The notes: a model not told the origin generated them from the sequence alone. A DNA stretch of 5,356 nucleotides from an uncultured Kiritimatiellota bacterium (GCA_934675625.1 CAKURH010000138.1:1-5356), one strand, 5' to 3'; shown: positions 1 to 5,356, counted from the stretch's first letter. Program-made: numbers and translations.

Positions 1-52
1 TGACAAAACCGCGCGGAGAATACGCGTCCGAGGAGGTCAAATGAGCCTTAAG
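1..52. other. Downstream flank of the operon, no gene seen
   Basis: After the hydrolase stop at 53-55 there is no start-linked coding region and no stable hairpin with a T-run. CCGCGCGG followed by TTTT on the minus strand (about 4-18) has no loop and only a weak alternative 4-bp stem, so I do not call it a terminator. The operon may continue beyond the left edge. Confidence 0.5.
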
Positions 53-2104
53 TTAGCGGCATTCGGGTCTGACACTTCTCGGTCGCTTCTCGGTCGCTTC
101 TCGGTCGCACGGGCAGGCGAAGCGCGGAATATTCGCCAACAAGAAGTTCGCCGCCGTCGCGTTCGAGATGGCGTTCGCATAGAGCTCGTCATCCTTCGCA
201 TTGAACCGCTTCACATACGTCGAGAGGAGCGCATGCGTGTCGGGAAGCGTCGCCACGGGCGCTTCATCGCCAAGCACGAGCGTACCGCGCCAAGGCGACG
301 GCGGCGCATAGTCCTCGTCCGGCACCAGATAGGTCGGCGTGCGGACGACGAAACGCGCGTCCGGATGCGGCCAGCCATTGGCGTCCAGCGTAAAGGCGAT
401 GCCGGCGAGCGCGGGGTCGTCCGAACGGAGTCCCCAGCGATGCCCGTCCGGGAACCTCCAGTAGGCGGCCCTTGGCGTATGATCGCGCGTCAGGACCTCG
501 TTCTCGGCCTCTTGCGGACGACCGGGCGAACGCGGCGCCATGTAAAGCGACACGAATCGGATGCGCCGGTCCGAGACGTTGCGTACGGACATCCCCTCGA
601 CCTCGATCTCGCGCGCGGTCGGTCGCAGGGTGAAGCGAAAGGTCACCTCGCACCGACGTCCCTGCGACTCATTCGTCAACGCGCGAACGGTCAGCACGCC
701 CGCATCGCCCTTTCGCGCGAACGACACCTTCGTCGTCTCGCGCGTCTCAAGCCACGTGTGCTCGTGGTAGATCTCCAGCATACCGTCGAACTGACCGTAC
801 CGATAGCCGTTGCAGGACACCGACTCGATCACCTGTCCGCCGATTCGCCCCTCCAGTCGCACCCCCGCCGCATTCGTCAGCGTCCACGCCTTTCCTTTCC
901 GCACAAACGCGACCCGCCGTTCGGGCGCCTTCTCGTTCATCAGCTCGTCCGCCCGCGCATGCAGATTCGCGAACGTCGCGCACAACGCCGCGTAGGGCTC
1001 CCCCGATTCGCGCACGACGCCGTAGTTGCAGTCTTCCGGATTCGCCGCCTTTCCGCCGTCGGCGGGCTGATCCTTCCACTTGTAGAAGTCAGACCCCACG
1101 ACCCAGGGCGAGGCCAGCATCGTCTTCACGAACAGCTCGACCGCCGCCACCCGTTCGGTCTGCGTCGGCAGGCGCTGTCCCGCGCCCCACCGGCACAAAC
1201 GCCCCGTGTCCATGGCGGGAAAACTCCACTCCGAAATGAACAGGGGTTTCCCCGTGAGCCGGCCGTAGTAATCGAAGACTTCCGTCATCGTCCGCTCGCC
1301 GAGACCGCAACAGACGCTCTGCCGCTCCAGATCGGCGAACGGATAGATGTTAAACGAGACGACGTCGCAATACTTCGCAGCCACGCGCCACACCGTCTCG
1401 TGCGCCCCTTCCATGCCCGCGAAACGACAGCCCAGGATCAGGTGGTTGGGATCGTGCCGCCGCACCGCCTGCGTCGTAATCGCAAAATACCGCTCGGCGG
1501 CCAGCGCGAGAAAGCCCAGCTTGACGGCATGCGTCGCCGTGCGACCGCCAACGAATGTCTCCAGCGCCTTACGGGCGGAATGCGTCTCGGGGAGGGTTCG
1601 CACGTAGTCGAAAAGGCCTTCGTCCAGAGCACCCGTTCCCCACCACGCAAGTTCATTGTCGAGAAAATAGCCGAGCAGGTCCCGGTCATCGCGACACGGC
1701 GCGCACCGCTTGGCCGCGAGATCGTCACAGAACGCCGCGAAAGCCGGATGAAACATGTTCGGCATGGCCGTCATCGGACCGCCCGTCGCTTTGCGAATGA
1801 AGCGGTCCGCATCGGACTGATAGCAAACGCCGTCAAACCCGAGGAACTCGGTATGGGAAAGTCCCTGATGATAAAGCCGCCGGTCGCCGCCGAGATTCGT
1901 GAAGCCCCAACTTTTGAGGCGCGCGACATTCCCCGGCGCATAATCGACGTGGCTCACTCCAAAGACGGTTTCCGCCCGTCCGTCCGGCCTGATCATCCGC
2001 CACCGCCCTTCCTGTCGCTCGACGCGGTAGAAGCCCTCTGCGGCAAAAGTCGTCATCAGACTGAAGCATCCGATGACGGCGGCAAGTATGTGTGCCCGAT
2101 TCAT
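53..2104 (-). CDS. Secreted clan GH-A glycoside hydrolase, GH50 agarase-like
   Basis: This 683-residue exported enzyme probably hydrolyses a beta-linked polysaccharide outside the cytoplasm. Residues 1-22 are a signal peptide (MNRAHILAAVIGCFSLMTTF then AAEG); VIGC at 10-13 could also be read as a weak lipobox. The catalytic half, about residues 25-390, has the order expected of GH50-type (beta/alpha)8 enzymes: LKSWGFTNLGG (63-73), GYFLDNELAWWG with putative acid/base E151, FNIYPF (251-256), and FISEWSFPAMD with putative nucleophile E292, followed by GAGQRLPTQTER and the W/Y-rich segment near 333-344. Residues from about 395 to 620 look like a beta-rich accessory domain. I chose the ATG at 2104 over the upstream ATG at 2230 because it gives a signal peptide at once and AAAGGT lies 6 bases upstream; the ATG at 2107 is an alternative. 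It is the last operon gene, 10 bases after the preceding stop. The final residues are reshaped by an 11-bp tandem repeat. Family by motif memory; substrate (agarose or another galactan) not established. Confidence 0.85.
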   Translation of the reverse strand: MNRAHILAAVIGCFSLMTTFAAEGFYRVERQEGRWRMIRPDGRAETVFGVSHVDYAPGNVARLKSWGFTNLGGDRRLYHQGLSHTEFLGFDGVCYQSDADRFIRKATGGPMTAMPNMFHPAFAAFCDDLAAKRCAPCRDDRDLLGYFLDNELAWWGTGALDEGLFDYVRTLPETHSARKALETFVGGRTATHAVKLGFLALAAERYFAITTQAVRRHDPNHLILGCRFAGMEGAHETVWRVAAKYCDVVSFNIYPFADLERQSVCCGLGERTMTEVFDYYGRLTGKPLFISEWSFPAMDTGRLCRWGAGQRLPTQTERVAAVELFVKTMLASPWVVGSDFYKWKDQPADGGKAANPEDCNYGVVRESGEPYAALCATFANLHARADELMNEKAPERRVAFVRKGKAWTLTNAAGVRLEGRIGGQVIESVSCNGYRYGQFDGMLEIYHEHTWLETRETTKVSFARKGDAGVLTVRALTNESQGRRCEVTFRFTLRPTAREIEVEGMSVRNVSDRRIRFVSLYMAPRSPGRPQEAENEVLTRDHTPRAAYWRFPDGHRWGLRSDDPALAGIAFTLDANGWPHPDARFVVRTPTYLVPDEDYAPPSPWRGTLVLGDEAPVATLPDTHALLSTYVKRFNAKDDELYANAISNATAANFLLANIPRFACPCDREATEKRPRSVRPECR
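76..108. repeat. Three perfect 11-bp tandem repeats in the 3' end of the hydrolase gene
   Basis: The unit TTCTCGGTCGC (plus strand) occurs three times without interruption at 76-86, 87-97 and 98-108. On the coding strand the unit is GCGACCGAGAA. Since 11 is not a multiple of 3, each copy is read in a different frame (DRE, ATEK, RPRS), and any gain or loss of a copy changes the C-terminal tail and stop codon. Confidence 0.95.
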
Positions 2105-2110
2105 CATAAG

Positions 2111-2116
2111 ACCTTT
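2111..2116 (-). promoter_or_regulatory. Ribosome-binding site of the glycoside hydrolase, overlapping the upstream stop
   Basis: AAAGGT starts inside the TAA stop (2115-2117) of the preceding gene and lies 6 bases before the ATG at 2104 (3 before the one at 2107). The overlap suggests translational coupling, with ribosomes ending the SUMF1-fold gene re-starting on the hydrolase. Confidence 0.65.
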
Positions 2117-3335
2117 ATGGCAAAGCATCGCAACTGCAGGCAATCCGAACGCCGATATGAAGCCAGCCAGACGCCGACTGAGCAACGCGCGCCGCCGTTC
2201 GACACTTAACCGCTTCATCACTGTAGGCACCGCCGCGTGTCACCAGGTGCCCCGAGCTGCCGACCGGGCCAGCATTCGCATCGACGCCGGTAAGATCCTT
2301 GGCGTACTCGTCAAGGCAGAACTCCTCCACATTGCCCAGCATGTCGTAGAGCCCCCACCGATTCGGCGGGTAAAGCCCCACCGGCATCGTCTGCCCCGTT
2401 CGGTGCGCACCGAGCCTTTTCAACCGCTCAGAATTCTCCCACTGCTCGAGATCGGCATAGCCGAAATCATTCTCATAGAGGTTGTTGCCGCAACCGGCGC
2501 GACAGGCGAACTCCCAGAGCGCCTCCAGCGGATAGTCAAACGCGCCACCGCCGACACGTGTGCGAAGCGCAGAAAGGAAGCCGGACGATCCGACCGAATG
2601 ATTGACGGTCCCGTTCTCATTCCAATGCACCTCGCCACGATTTACGTGCGCGTTAAACTGCTCGACAGGATGAACGCCCCGATCGTCTGCGGTGTAATTG
2701 CAGTCGGGCATAGCCCCCATCACATTGTAGTACTGGCGCTGCGTGAGCGGATAAACTGCGAGGTAGTAGTCGTTCGTCAGCGTGACGAGCCGCGCGGCCT
2801 CGTTTTTCAAGTCCCAGTTCTCGCTCTCGTTCGTCCCCATCCTGAACTCGACGTTCTTGGACGGAATCCGGCGAAACGCCATCCGCTCCGTCTTGTAGAT
2901 GTCATTCGTCACCGGGCCGTCCGGCAGAGCCTCGGCCGACGGGTAATAACGTACCGCACCGCTCACCAGATCGACCACCATGTAATCCGGCGGCGTATTC
3001 GGCGCCCACGCCCTCAGCCGCACGCTGACGGACGACGCCGACAGCATCACGGACGAGAGATCCTTCGGCGCATACCATACGGCCGCGTGCGCACCGTCCG
3101 CAAGCTTGCGGTTCACGTCGCCCGAGAAATGTTGCAGCGCGGCACCGCCCACGGAGACGCCGTTCGTGCAGACATCACAGGTAATGATCGCCGGACCGCC
3201 CGCCAGCGCGTAGGCAATTTTCACTGCGCGACTCGCGGCATCCTGCGAGACGGAGGTGATGGACACGGTCGGCGCACCCCAAGCCAGCGTGGCAGCGCCT
3301 ACGCCCCATCCGCAAAGCATCAAACGATTCAACAT
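2115..3335 (-). CDS. Secreted SUMF1/FGE-fold protein, second paralog
   Basis: This 406-residue exported protein has a C-terminal formylglycine-generating-enzyme-like domain (SUMF1 fold). The signal peptide is residues 1-21 (MLNRLMLCGWGVGAATLAWG, A). An N-terminal domain (about 22-155) shares blocks with the upstream paralog: TCD..TNGVS.G (52-64), GDVNR (72-76), PDY.VVDLV.G..RYY (116-131), KTERM (148-152). The SUMF1-like domain follows: RLVTLTNDYYLAVYPLTQRQ (182-201), HPVEQ (222-226), YPLEALWEFACRAG (268-281), RWGLYDMLGNVEEFCLD (326-342), TRGGAYS (366-372), GVRIAC (395-400). The usual WEW of this family is degraded to EEF. Only one cysteine (C378) lies near the catalytic pair position, so formylglycine-generating activity is doubtful. 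I start it at 3335 because of the AAAGGGG ribosome-binding site and the signal peptide; an open extension to 3446 overlaps the previous gene. It lies 20 bases after that gene's stop. Role inferred as ligand or glycan binding; uncertain. Confidence 0.86.
   Translation of the reverse strand: MLNRLMLCGWGVGAATLAWGAPTVSITSVSQDAASRAVKIAYALAGGPAIITCDVCTNGVSVGGAALQHFSGDVNRKLADGAHAAVWYAPKDLSSVMLSASSVSVRLRAWAPNTPPDYMVVDLVSGAVRYYPSAEALPDGPVTNDIYKTERMAFRRIPSKNVEFRMGTNESENWDLKNEAARLVTLTNDYYLAVYPLTQRQYYNVMGAMPDCNYTADDRGVHPVEQFNAHVNRGEVHWNENGTVNHSVGSSGFLSALRTRVGGGAFDYPLEALWEFACRAGCGNNLYENDFGYADLEQWENSERLKRLGAHRTGQTMPVGLYPPNRWGLYDMLGNVEEFCLDEYAKDLTGVDANAGPVGSSGHLVTRGGAYSDEAVKCRTAARVAQSASGWLHIGVRIACSCDALP
2768..2792. 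repeat. 25-bp exact direct repeat, copy in the second SUMF1-fold gene
   Basis: These 25 bases are identical to 4000-4024 in the other paralog. They encode the conserved RLVTLTND segment in both genes. Identity at DNA level beyond what the protein requires fits recent tandem duplication or local gene conversion, although strong codon bias could also explain it. Confidence 0.8.
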
Positions 3336-3340
3336 GACCG

Positions 3341-3347
3341 CCCCTTT
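3341..3347 (-). promoter_or_regulatory. Ribosome-binding site that fixes the start of the second SUMF1-fold gene
   Basis: AAAGGGG lies 5 bases before the ATG at 3335. It supports this start over the in-frame ATG at 3446, which would overlap the previous gene and bury the signal peptide. Confidence 0.75.
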
Positions 3348-3355
3348 CCCGCCAC

Positions 3356-4585
3356 CTATCGAAGCGAATCGACGGAACACGCCACACGGAAGCCGATCGA
3401 CTTGAAGCCCCAAATCCCATCGCCCGCTCGCGAGCAGATGCGGCACTGGTAGGCATCATGATTGAAACTGCCGCCACGAACCACACGGCTCTCCACTTTA
3501 ACCCCCTCATCCGTTGCCAAAGGCCCGACATTCATATCATACGAGCGCGTATCGGCGACATAATAGTCCAAGCAATACTGATTCACGTGCGCCAGCAAGT
3601 CGTAGATTCCCCAGGCGTTCGGCTGATAACTGCCCACTGCCGCCGACTGCCCCACCCTGTGGGGCCCCAGAAGCTTAAGATTCTCAGATACGTCCCAAGT
3701 CCCCAAACGACAGCCACTGTAAAGTTCTTCAGGATTGCCCGCACGCGCGGCAAACTCCCACTGGGCCTCAAGCGGAAGATCAAATTCGCCGCGCCCCGTC
3801 CGCTGGCGCAGGAGCGCGAAGAATCCGAGATCACCGACCTCATGACCGTCCGCCGGCCAGACCTTATTGCCGCGCAGGGTGTCCCAACTGACCTGTTCGA
3901 CAGGATGGACATCCCGATCGGCTTCGGCATAAGCCGAGGGATTCTCGCCAACAACATTGTAATACTGCTTTTGCGTCACCGGATAGATGCCGATATAGAA
4001 GTCGTTCGTCAGCGTGACGAGCCGAGGATATTCCTCGTCCCAATTCCAAGCGCCCCACGTCGTCCAGAATTCGTTTTCGCGTCCGCCCAGGCGCCATTCA
4101 ACGCCGGCTGCCGCACACTTGCGCAGAACCATGCGTTCGGTCTTGTTGACGTCGGCACCAATGCCGTCTGGAATGACGGACGCATCGACATAATAACGCA
4201 TCTCGCCCGTTACAAGATCGACGACGAGGTAGTCGGGCGTCGCATTCATCGCCCAGGCAGTCACCTTCGCCGTCACGCTGCCATCGGTAATTTTATGGCC
4301 GGGCCAGGCCTTGCCGGGACGCCATTTGATCGTCCGCGTCCCAGGTTCAACGCGGCGGTTGACGTCGCCCGTCATGTAAGTCAGGTTCCCCGCGCCGATC
4401 GACACGCCGTTCGTGCGGATGTCGCACGTAACGACGGCCGCCTCGTCCTGCAACGTGTAGGTAATGCAGACGCGACCGCTTGACTTCTGCTCCATCGTGA
4501 CACTCGAAGGATCAACCGCCGGTGCGGCCGAACAGGCGACCGCCCAAAGAGCCCCGCCTACAAGCAACATAATCGACTTATTCAT
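3356..4585 (-). CDS. Secreted SUMF1/FGE-fold protein, first paralog
   Basis: This 409-residue exported protein is the better-conserved member of the tandem pair. Residues 1 to about 21 form a signal peptide (MNKSIMLLVGGALWAVACSA, A); the cysteine at 18 lacks a clear lipobox. The N-terminal domain (about 25-155) contains TCDIRTNGVSIGAG (53-66), GDVNRRV (73-79), PDYLVVDLVTGEMRYY (117-132) and KTERM (148-152). The SUMF1-type region reads RLVTLTNDFYIGIYPVTQKQ (188-207), HPVEQVSW (227-234), LPLEAQWEFAARAG (270-283), VGSYQPNAWGIYDL (317-330), VVRGGSFN (368-375) and IGFRVA (397-402). Where family members usually have GNVWEW, it has AHVNQYC. In true enzymes a cysteine follows RGGSF.; here it is N375, so the catalytic pair is broken, although C381 and C384 are nearby. 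GGGAGGT lies 3 bases before the ATG. It follows the small secreted gene by 41 bases with no terminator between. Domain assignment is firm; biochemical role unknown. Confidence 0.9.
   Translation of the reverse strand: MNKSIMLLVGGALWAVACSAAPAVDPSSVTMEQKSSGRVCITYTLQDEAAVVTCDIRTNGVSIGAGNLTYMTGDVNRRVEPGTRTIKWRPGKAWPGHKITDGSVTAKVTAWAMNATPDYLVVDLVTGEMRYYVDASVIPDGIGADVNKTERMVLRKCAAAGVEWRLGGRENEFWTTWGAWNWDEEYPRLVTLTNDFYIGIYPVTQKQYYNVVGENPSAYAEADRDVHPVEQVSWDTLRGNKVWPADGHEVGDLGFFALLRQRTGRGEFDLPLEAQWEFAARAGNPEELYSGCRLGTWDVSENLKLLGPHRVGQSAAVGSYQPNAWGIYDLLAHVNQYCLDYYVADTRSYDMNVGPLATDEGVKVESRVVRGGSFNHDAYQCRICSRAGDGIWGFKSIGFRVACSVDSLR
4000..4024. repeat. 25-bp exact direct repeat, copy in the first SUMF1-fold gene
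   Basis: Partner of the copy at 2768-2792, in the same position of the SUMF1-like domain. Recombination between the two copies would fuse the paralogs into one gene in frame. Confidence 0.8.
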
Positions 4586-4626
4586 AGTACCTCCCTGTTA
4601 GGATTGTAAACTAAACGACGTCAAGC

Positions 4627-4908
4627 TTACCGAACGATCAGGACTGTGCCCGCACGCCGATCCGCATCCAAGTTGATGCCAGGCGTGACATACCACAGGA
4701 ACGCGATCGAATCAAGGTTCACGTCGGCTGACACGCCAGCGGTCGATTCCACCGCATCAAAAGTGGAATCCGCCGCCGAAAGCGCAAGCTCGGCAGACGC
4801 CCTGACGTCAGCGGGATGATTCTCAATGCGAAAAGTCCAAGGCACGTCGCCCGTTGCCGCCAGCGACGATGCCGCCATTGTCAAAAGCAAAGTCATACGC
4901 TTAAACAT
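4627..4908 (-). CDS. Small secreted protein of unknown function, first gene of the operon
   Basis: I do not recognise this 93-residue protein. Residues 1 to about 17 (MFKRMTLLLTMAASSLA, then ATGDVPW) form a typical short signal peptide with SLA before the cut, leaving a mature chain of roughly 75 residues. The mature part has no cysteine, is rich in Ala, Asp and Val, and alternates short hydrophobic strands (WTFRIE, FLWYVT, GTVLIVR) with acidic segments, which suggests a small beta-rich fold rather than a helical one. AAGGGAGA lies 3 bases before the ATG, and the promoter with inverted repeat is about 60 bases upstream, so it is the first translated product of the transcript. It is followed after 41 bases by the first SUMF1-fold gene. 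Co-expression suggests that it works with those exported proteins, perhaps as a subunit, chaperone or surface component; this is inference from position only. The signal peptide and ribosome-binding site argue that it is real. Confidence 0.75.
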   Translation of the reverse strand: MFKRMTLLLTMAASSLAATGDVPWTFRIENHPADVRASAELALSAADSTFDAVESTAGVSADVNLDSIAFLWYVTPGINLDADRRAGTVLIVR

Positions 4909-4970
4909 GAGTCTCCCTTCAGAATCGTTTCATATCCTTTTACACTGCCATCCAATAGGCAGATGCGGGT

Positions 4971-4999
4971 AGTATAGCAAATCCTTGTTTCGCGCACAA
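4971..4999 (-). promoter_or_regulatory. Promoter of the secreted-protein/hydrolase operon
   Basis: TATACT (4971-4976) matches five of six bases of the sigma-70 -10 box and is preceded by TGC, giving an extended -10. Exactly 17 bases upstream is TTGTGC (4994-4999), a weak -35 that keeps TTG. A start near 4964 would give a leader of about 55 bases before the ATG at 4908. It lies in the only sizeable AT-rich gap and faces the operon. The weak -35 under an inverted repeat suggests control by a DNA-binding protein. Confidence 0.6.
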
Positions 5000-5008
5000 T
5001 GCGCGAAA
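4988..5008. repeat. Perfect 9-bp inverted repeat over the -35 region (putative operator)
   Basis: The arms TTTCGCGCA and TGCGCGAAA are exact reverse complements separated by three bases (CAA on the plus strand). It overlaps the -35 box and covers roughly -24 to -44 of the predicted start, a common position for a dimeric regulator. Neither strand has a T-run after the hairpin, so an intrinsic terminator is unlikely. It begins 20 bases from the intron end. No regulator gene is in view, so the binding protein is unknown. Confidence 0.6.
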
Positions 5009-5028
5009 TTCACCAACTTACGAAACCT

Positions 5029-5079
5029 GTAGAGTAGAGACCCACGCCTCGGCGTTGCCGCCGGTGCGACTTCCCCCTC
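5029..5079 (-). ncRNA. Group II intron domain VI with branch-point A and 3' splice site
   Basis: The base of the stem pairs GAG (5079-5077) with CTC four to six bases before the intron end; the A at 5035, seven bases before the end, is left unpaired as the expected branch point. GGGGA then pairs with TCTCT (with G-U pairs). Above an internal loop, CGC pairs with GCG, and the apex is a perfect CGGCG-GCAA-CGCCG hairpin (5050-5063) with a GNRA loop. The end CTAC fits the AY rule. Folded by hand, so the internal loop details are approximate. Confidence 0.78.
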
Positions 5080-5082
5080 GTC

Positions 5083-5115
5083 AAACCGTACGTGCGGATT
5101 TCCCGCATACGGCTT
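5083..5115 (-). ncRNA. Group II intron domain V (catalytic hairpin)
   Basis: These 33 bases fold as domain V. The lower helix AAGCCGTA pairs with TACGGTTT over 8 bp including the expected G-U pair. A two-base CG bulge on the 3' side follows, then the upper helix TGCGG/CCGCA capped by GAAAT, close to the usual GAAA loop. The AGC catalytic triad lies at 5114-5112. The family length is about 34, so it is essentially full size. Both helices are fully paired, which suggests an active or recently active ribozyme. Confidence 0.85.
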
Positions 5116-5196
5116 TCCATCGAAAGCTTTTCCAGTTGCCATGGATTCTTCCCTTTCTTTGATTGTCAAGCGCATATTATACGCATTTTTTTCCTG

Positions 5197-5356
5197 TCAA
5201 ATCCGCGCCCTCCTCACGTCCGCCCATGCGAGGCGGTAGAGGCCGTAGTGCTTCATCTCGCCGTAGTAGGTGTCCGCGTACTTCAGTCGGCAGCGCCGCT
5301 GGCTCTTCCTGTTGAGGAATCGCGCCATGCGCTTCAGCACATGGTGGTTCACCTTG
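5197..5356 (-). CDS. Group II intron reverse transcriptase/maturase, C-terminal end (partial)
   Basis: Only the last 52 residues are inside the window; the gene begins beyond the right edge. The fragment reads KVNHHVLKRMARFLNRKSQRR at its start (I split it here as KVNHHVLKRM and ARFLNRKSQRR), then YADTYYGEMKHYGLYRLA and a short basic tail ending in ARI before TGA at 5197-5199. The very basic helix with RKSQRR, followed by a Tyr-rich stretch and GLYRL, matches what I know of the maturase-side C-terminus of bacterial group II intron-encoded proteins. No HNH endonuclease motif follows, so if the protein is intact it is of the endonuclease-lacking type. The assignment is strongly backed by the domain V and VI RNA elements that follow within 170 bases on the same strand. 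Such proteins bind their intron RNA, help splicing and reverse-transcribe it during mobility. Whether the full protein is intact cannot be seen. Confidence 0.8.
   Translation of the reverse strand, partial: KVNHHVLKRMARFLNRKSQRRCRLKYADTYYGEMKHYGLYRLAWADVRRARI

Larger units (their letters stand above)
5029..5356 (-). mobile_element. Group II intron, 3' portion
   Basis: The segment has the order of a bacterial group II intron end: maturase C-terminus inside domain IV, a short remainder of domain IV (5116-5196), catalytic domain V, domain VI, and a terminal CTAC with the 3' splice site after the C at 5029 (the usual AY ending). The first exon base is at 5028. The intron runs in the same direction as the downstream operon, so it can be transcribed with it or ahead of it. 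The 5' end, domains I-III and the exon-binding sites are outside the window, so class and target-site pairing cannot be worked out here. The 5116-5196 stretch also holds a small hairpin (GCGTAT, loop AAT, ATGCGC) compatible with a domain IV stem. Confidence 0.8.

Noticed and set aside
1..52. Terminator after the hydrolase at CCGCGCGG-TTTT
   Set aside because: The palindrome has no loop and the alternative stem is only about 4 bp.
41..2209. Long plus-strand open frame of 722 codons with AGGAGG shortly before its ATG
   Set aside because: Its product is very rich in arginine and has no recognisable domain, while the opposite strand encodes a clear signal peptide and glycoside hydrolase motifs. 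The AGGAGG is taken as chance.
2105..2230. N-terminal extension of the hydrolase up to an ATG at 2230
   Set aside because: It overlaps the end of the upstream gene, puts the signal peptide in the interior, and ignores the AAAGGT site before 2104.
2073..4483. Plus-strand open frames at 2073-3452 and 3458-4483
   Set aside because: Both are antisense to the two SUMF1-fold genes, with Arg/His/Pro-rich products typical of shadow frames in GC-rich DNA.
4988..5008. Intrinsic terminator at the inverted repeat
   Set aside because: No T-run follows the stem on either strand, and it overlaps a promoter.
4930..5175. 81-codon open frame as a protein gene
   Set aside because: It overlays domain V and VI of the group II intron and crosses the splice site; the RNA structure explains the sequence better.
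5176..5200. TTGACA and TATAAT, both perfect, after the maturase stop
   Set aside because: The spacing is only 13 bases, too short for a sigma-70 promoter, and the elements lie inside the intron, with TATAAT in a probable domain IV hairpin.

Overview
The window is GC-rich and all the genes I accept lie on the minus strand, so it reads right to left. It looks like a chromosomal piece of a carbohydrate-degrading bacterium of the Verrucomicrobiota/Lentisphaerota/Kiritimatiellota group. That placement is inference: it rests on the secreted formylglycine-generating-enzyme-like (SUMF1-fold) proteins with a distinctive N-terminal domain and the agarase-like glycoside hydrolase, not on a phylogenetic marker.

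Right edge (5029-5356): the 3' part of a group II intron. It holds the C-terminal 52 residues of the intron-encoded reverse transcriptase/maturase (stop at 5197-5199), a short domain IV remainder, a foldable catalytic domain V (5083-5115) and a domain VI with a bulged branch-point A. The intron ends in AC at 5029.

Regulatory gap (4909-5028): this 3' exon begins directly after the intron end. It carries a perfect 9-bp inverted repeat (4988-5008) over the -35 region of a good extended -10 promoter (TGC-TATACT, -10 at 4971-4976).

Operon (53-4908): four genes follow this promoter at short spacings of 41, 20 and 10 bases, each with its own Shine-Dalgarno sequence. They are a 93-residue secreted protein of unknown function, two tandem paralogous secreted SUMF1-fold proteins (409 and 406 residues), and a 683-residue secreted clan GH-A glycoside hydrolase with GH50 agarase-like motifs. 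Every product has a signal peptide, so the operon appears to make an exported polysaccharide-handling set. Both SUMF1-fold proteins seem to lack the catalytic cysteine pair of true formylglycine-generating enzymes, so a binding or structural role is more likely than sulfatase activation.

Left edge (1-52): no gene and no convincing terminator. The last codons of the hydrolase contain three perfect 11-bp tandem repeats, which change the reading frame of the C-terminal tail depending on copy number.

The long, arginine-rich plus-strand reading frames opposite these genes are antisense shadows. No tRNA, rRNA or CRISPR array was seen.
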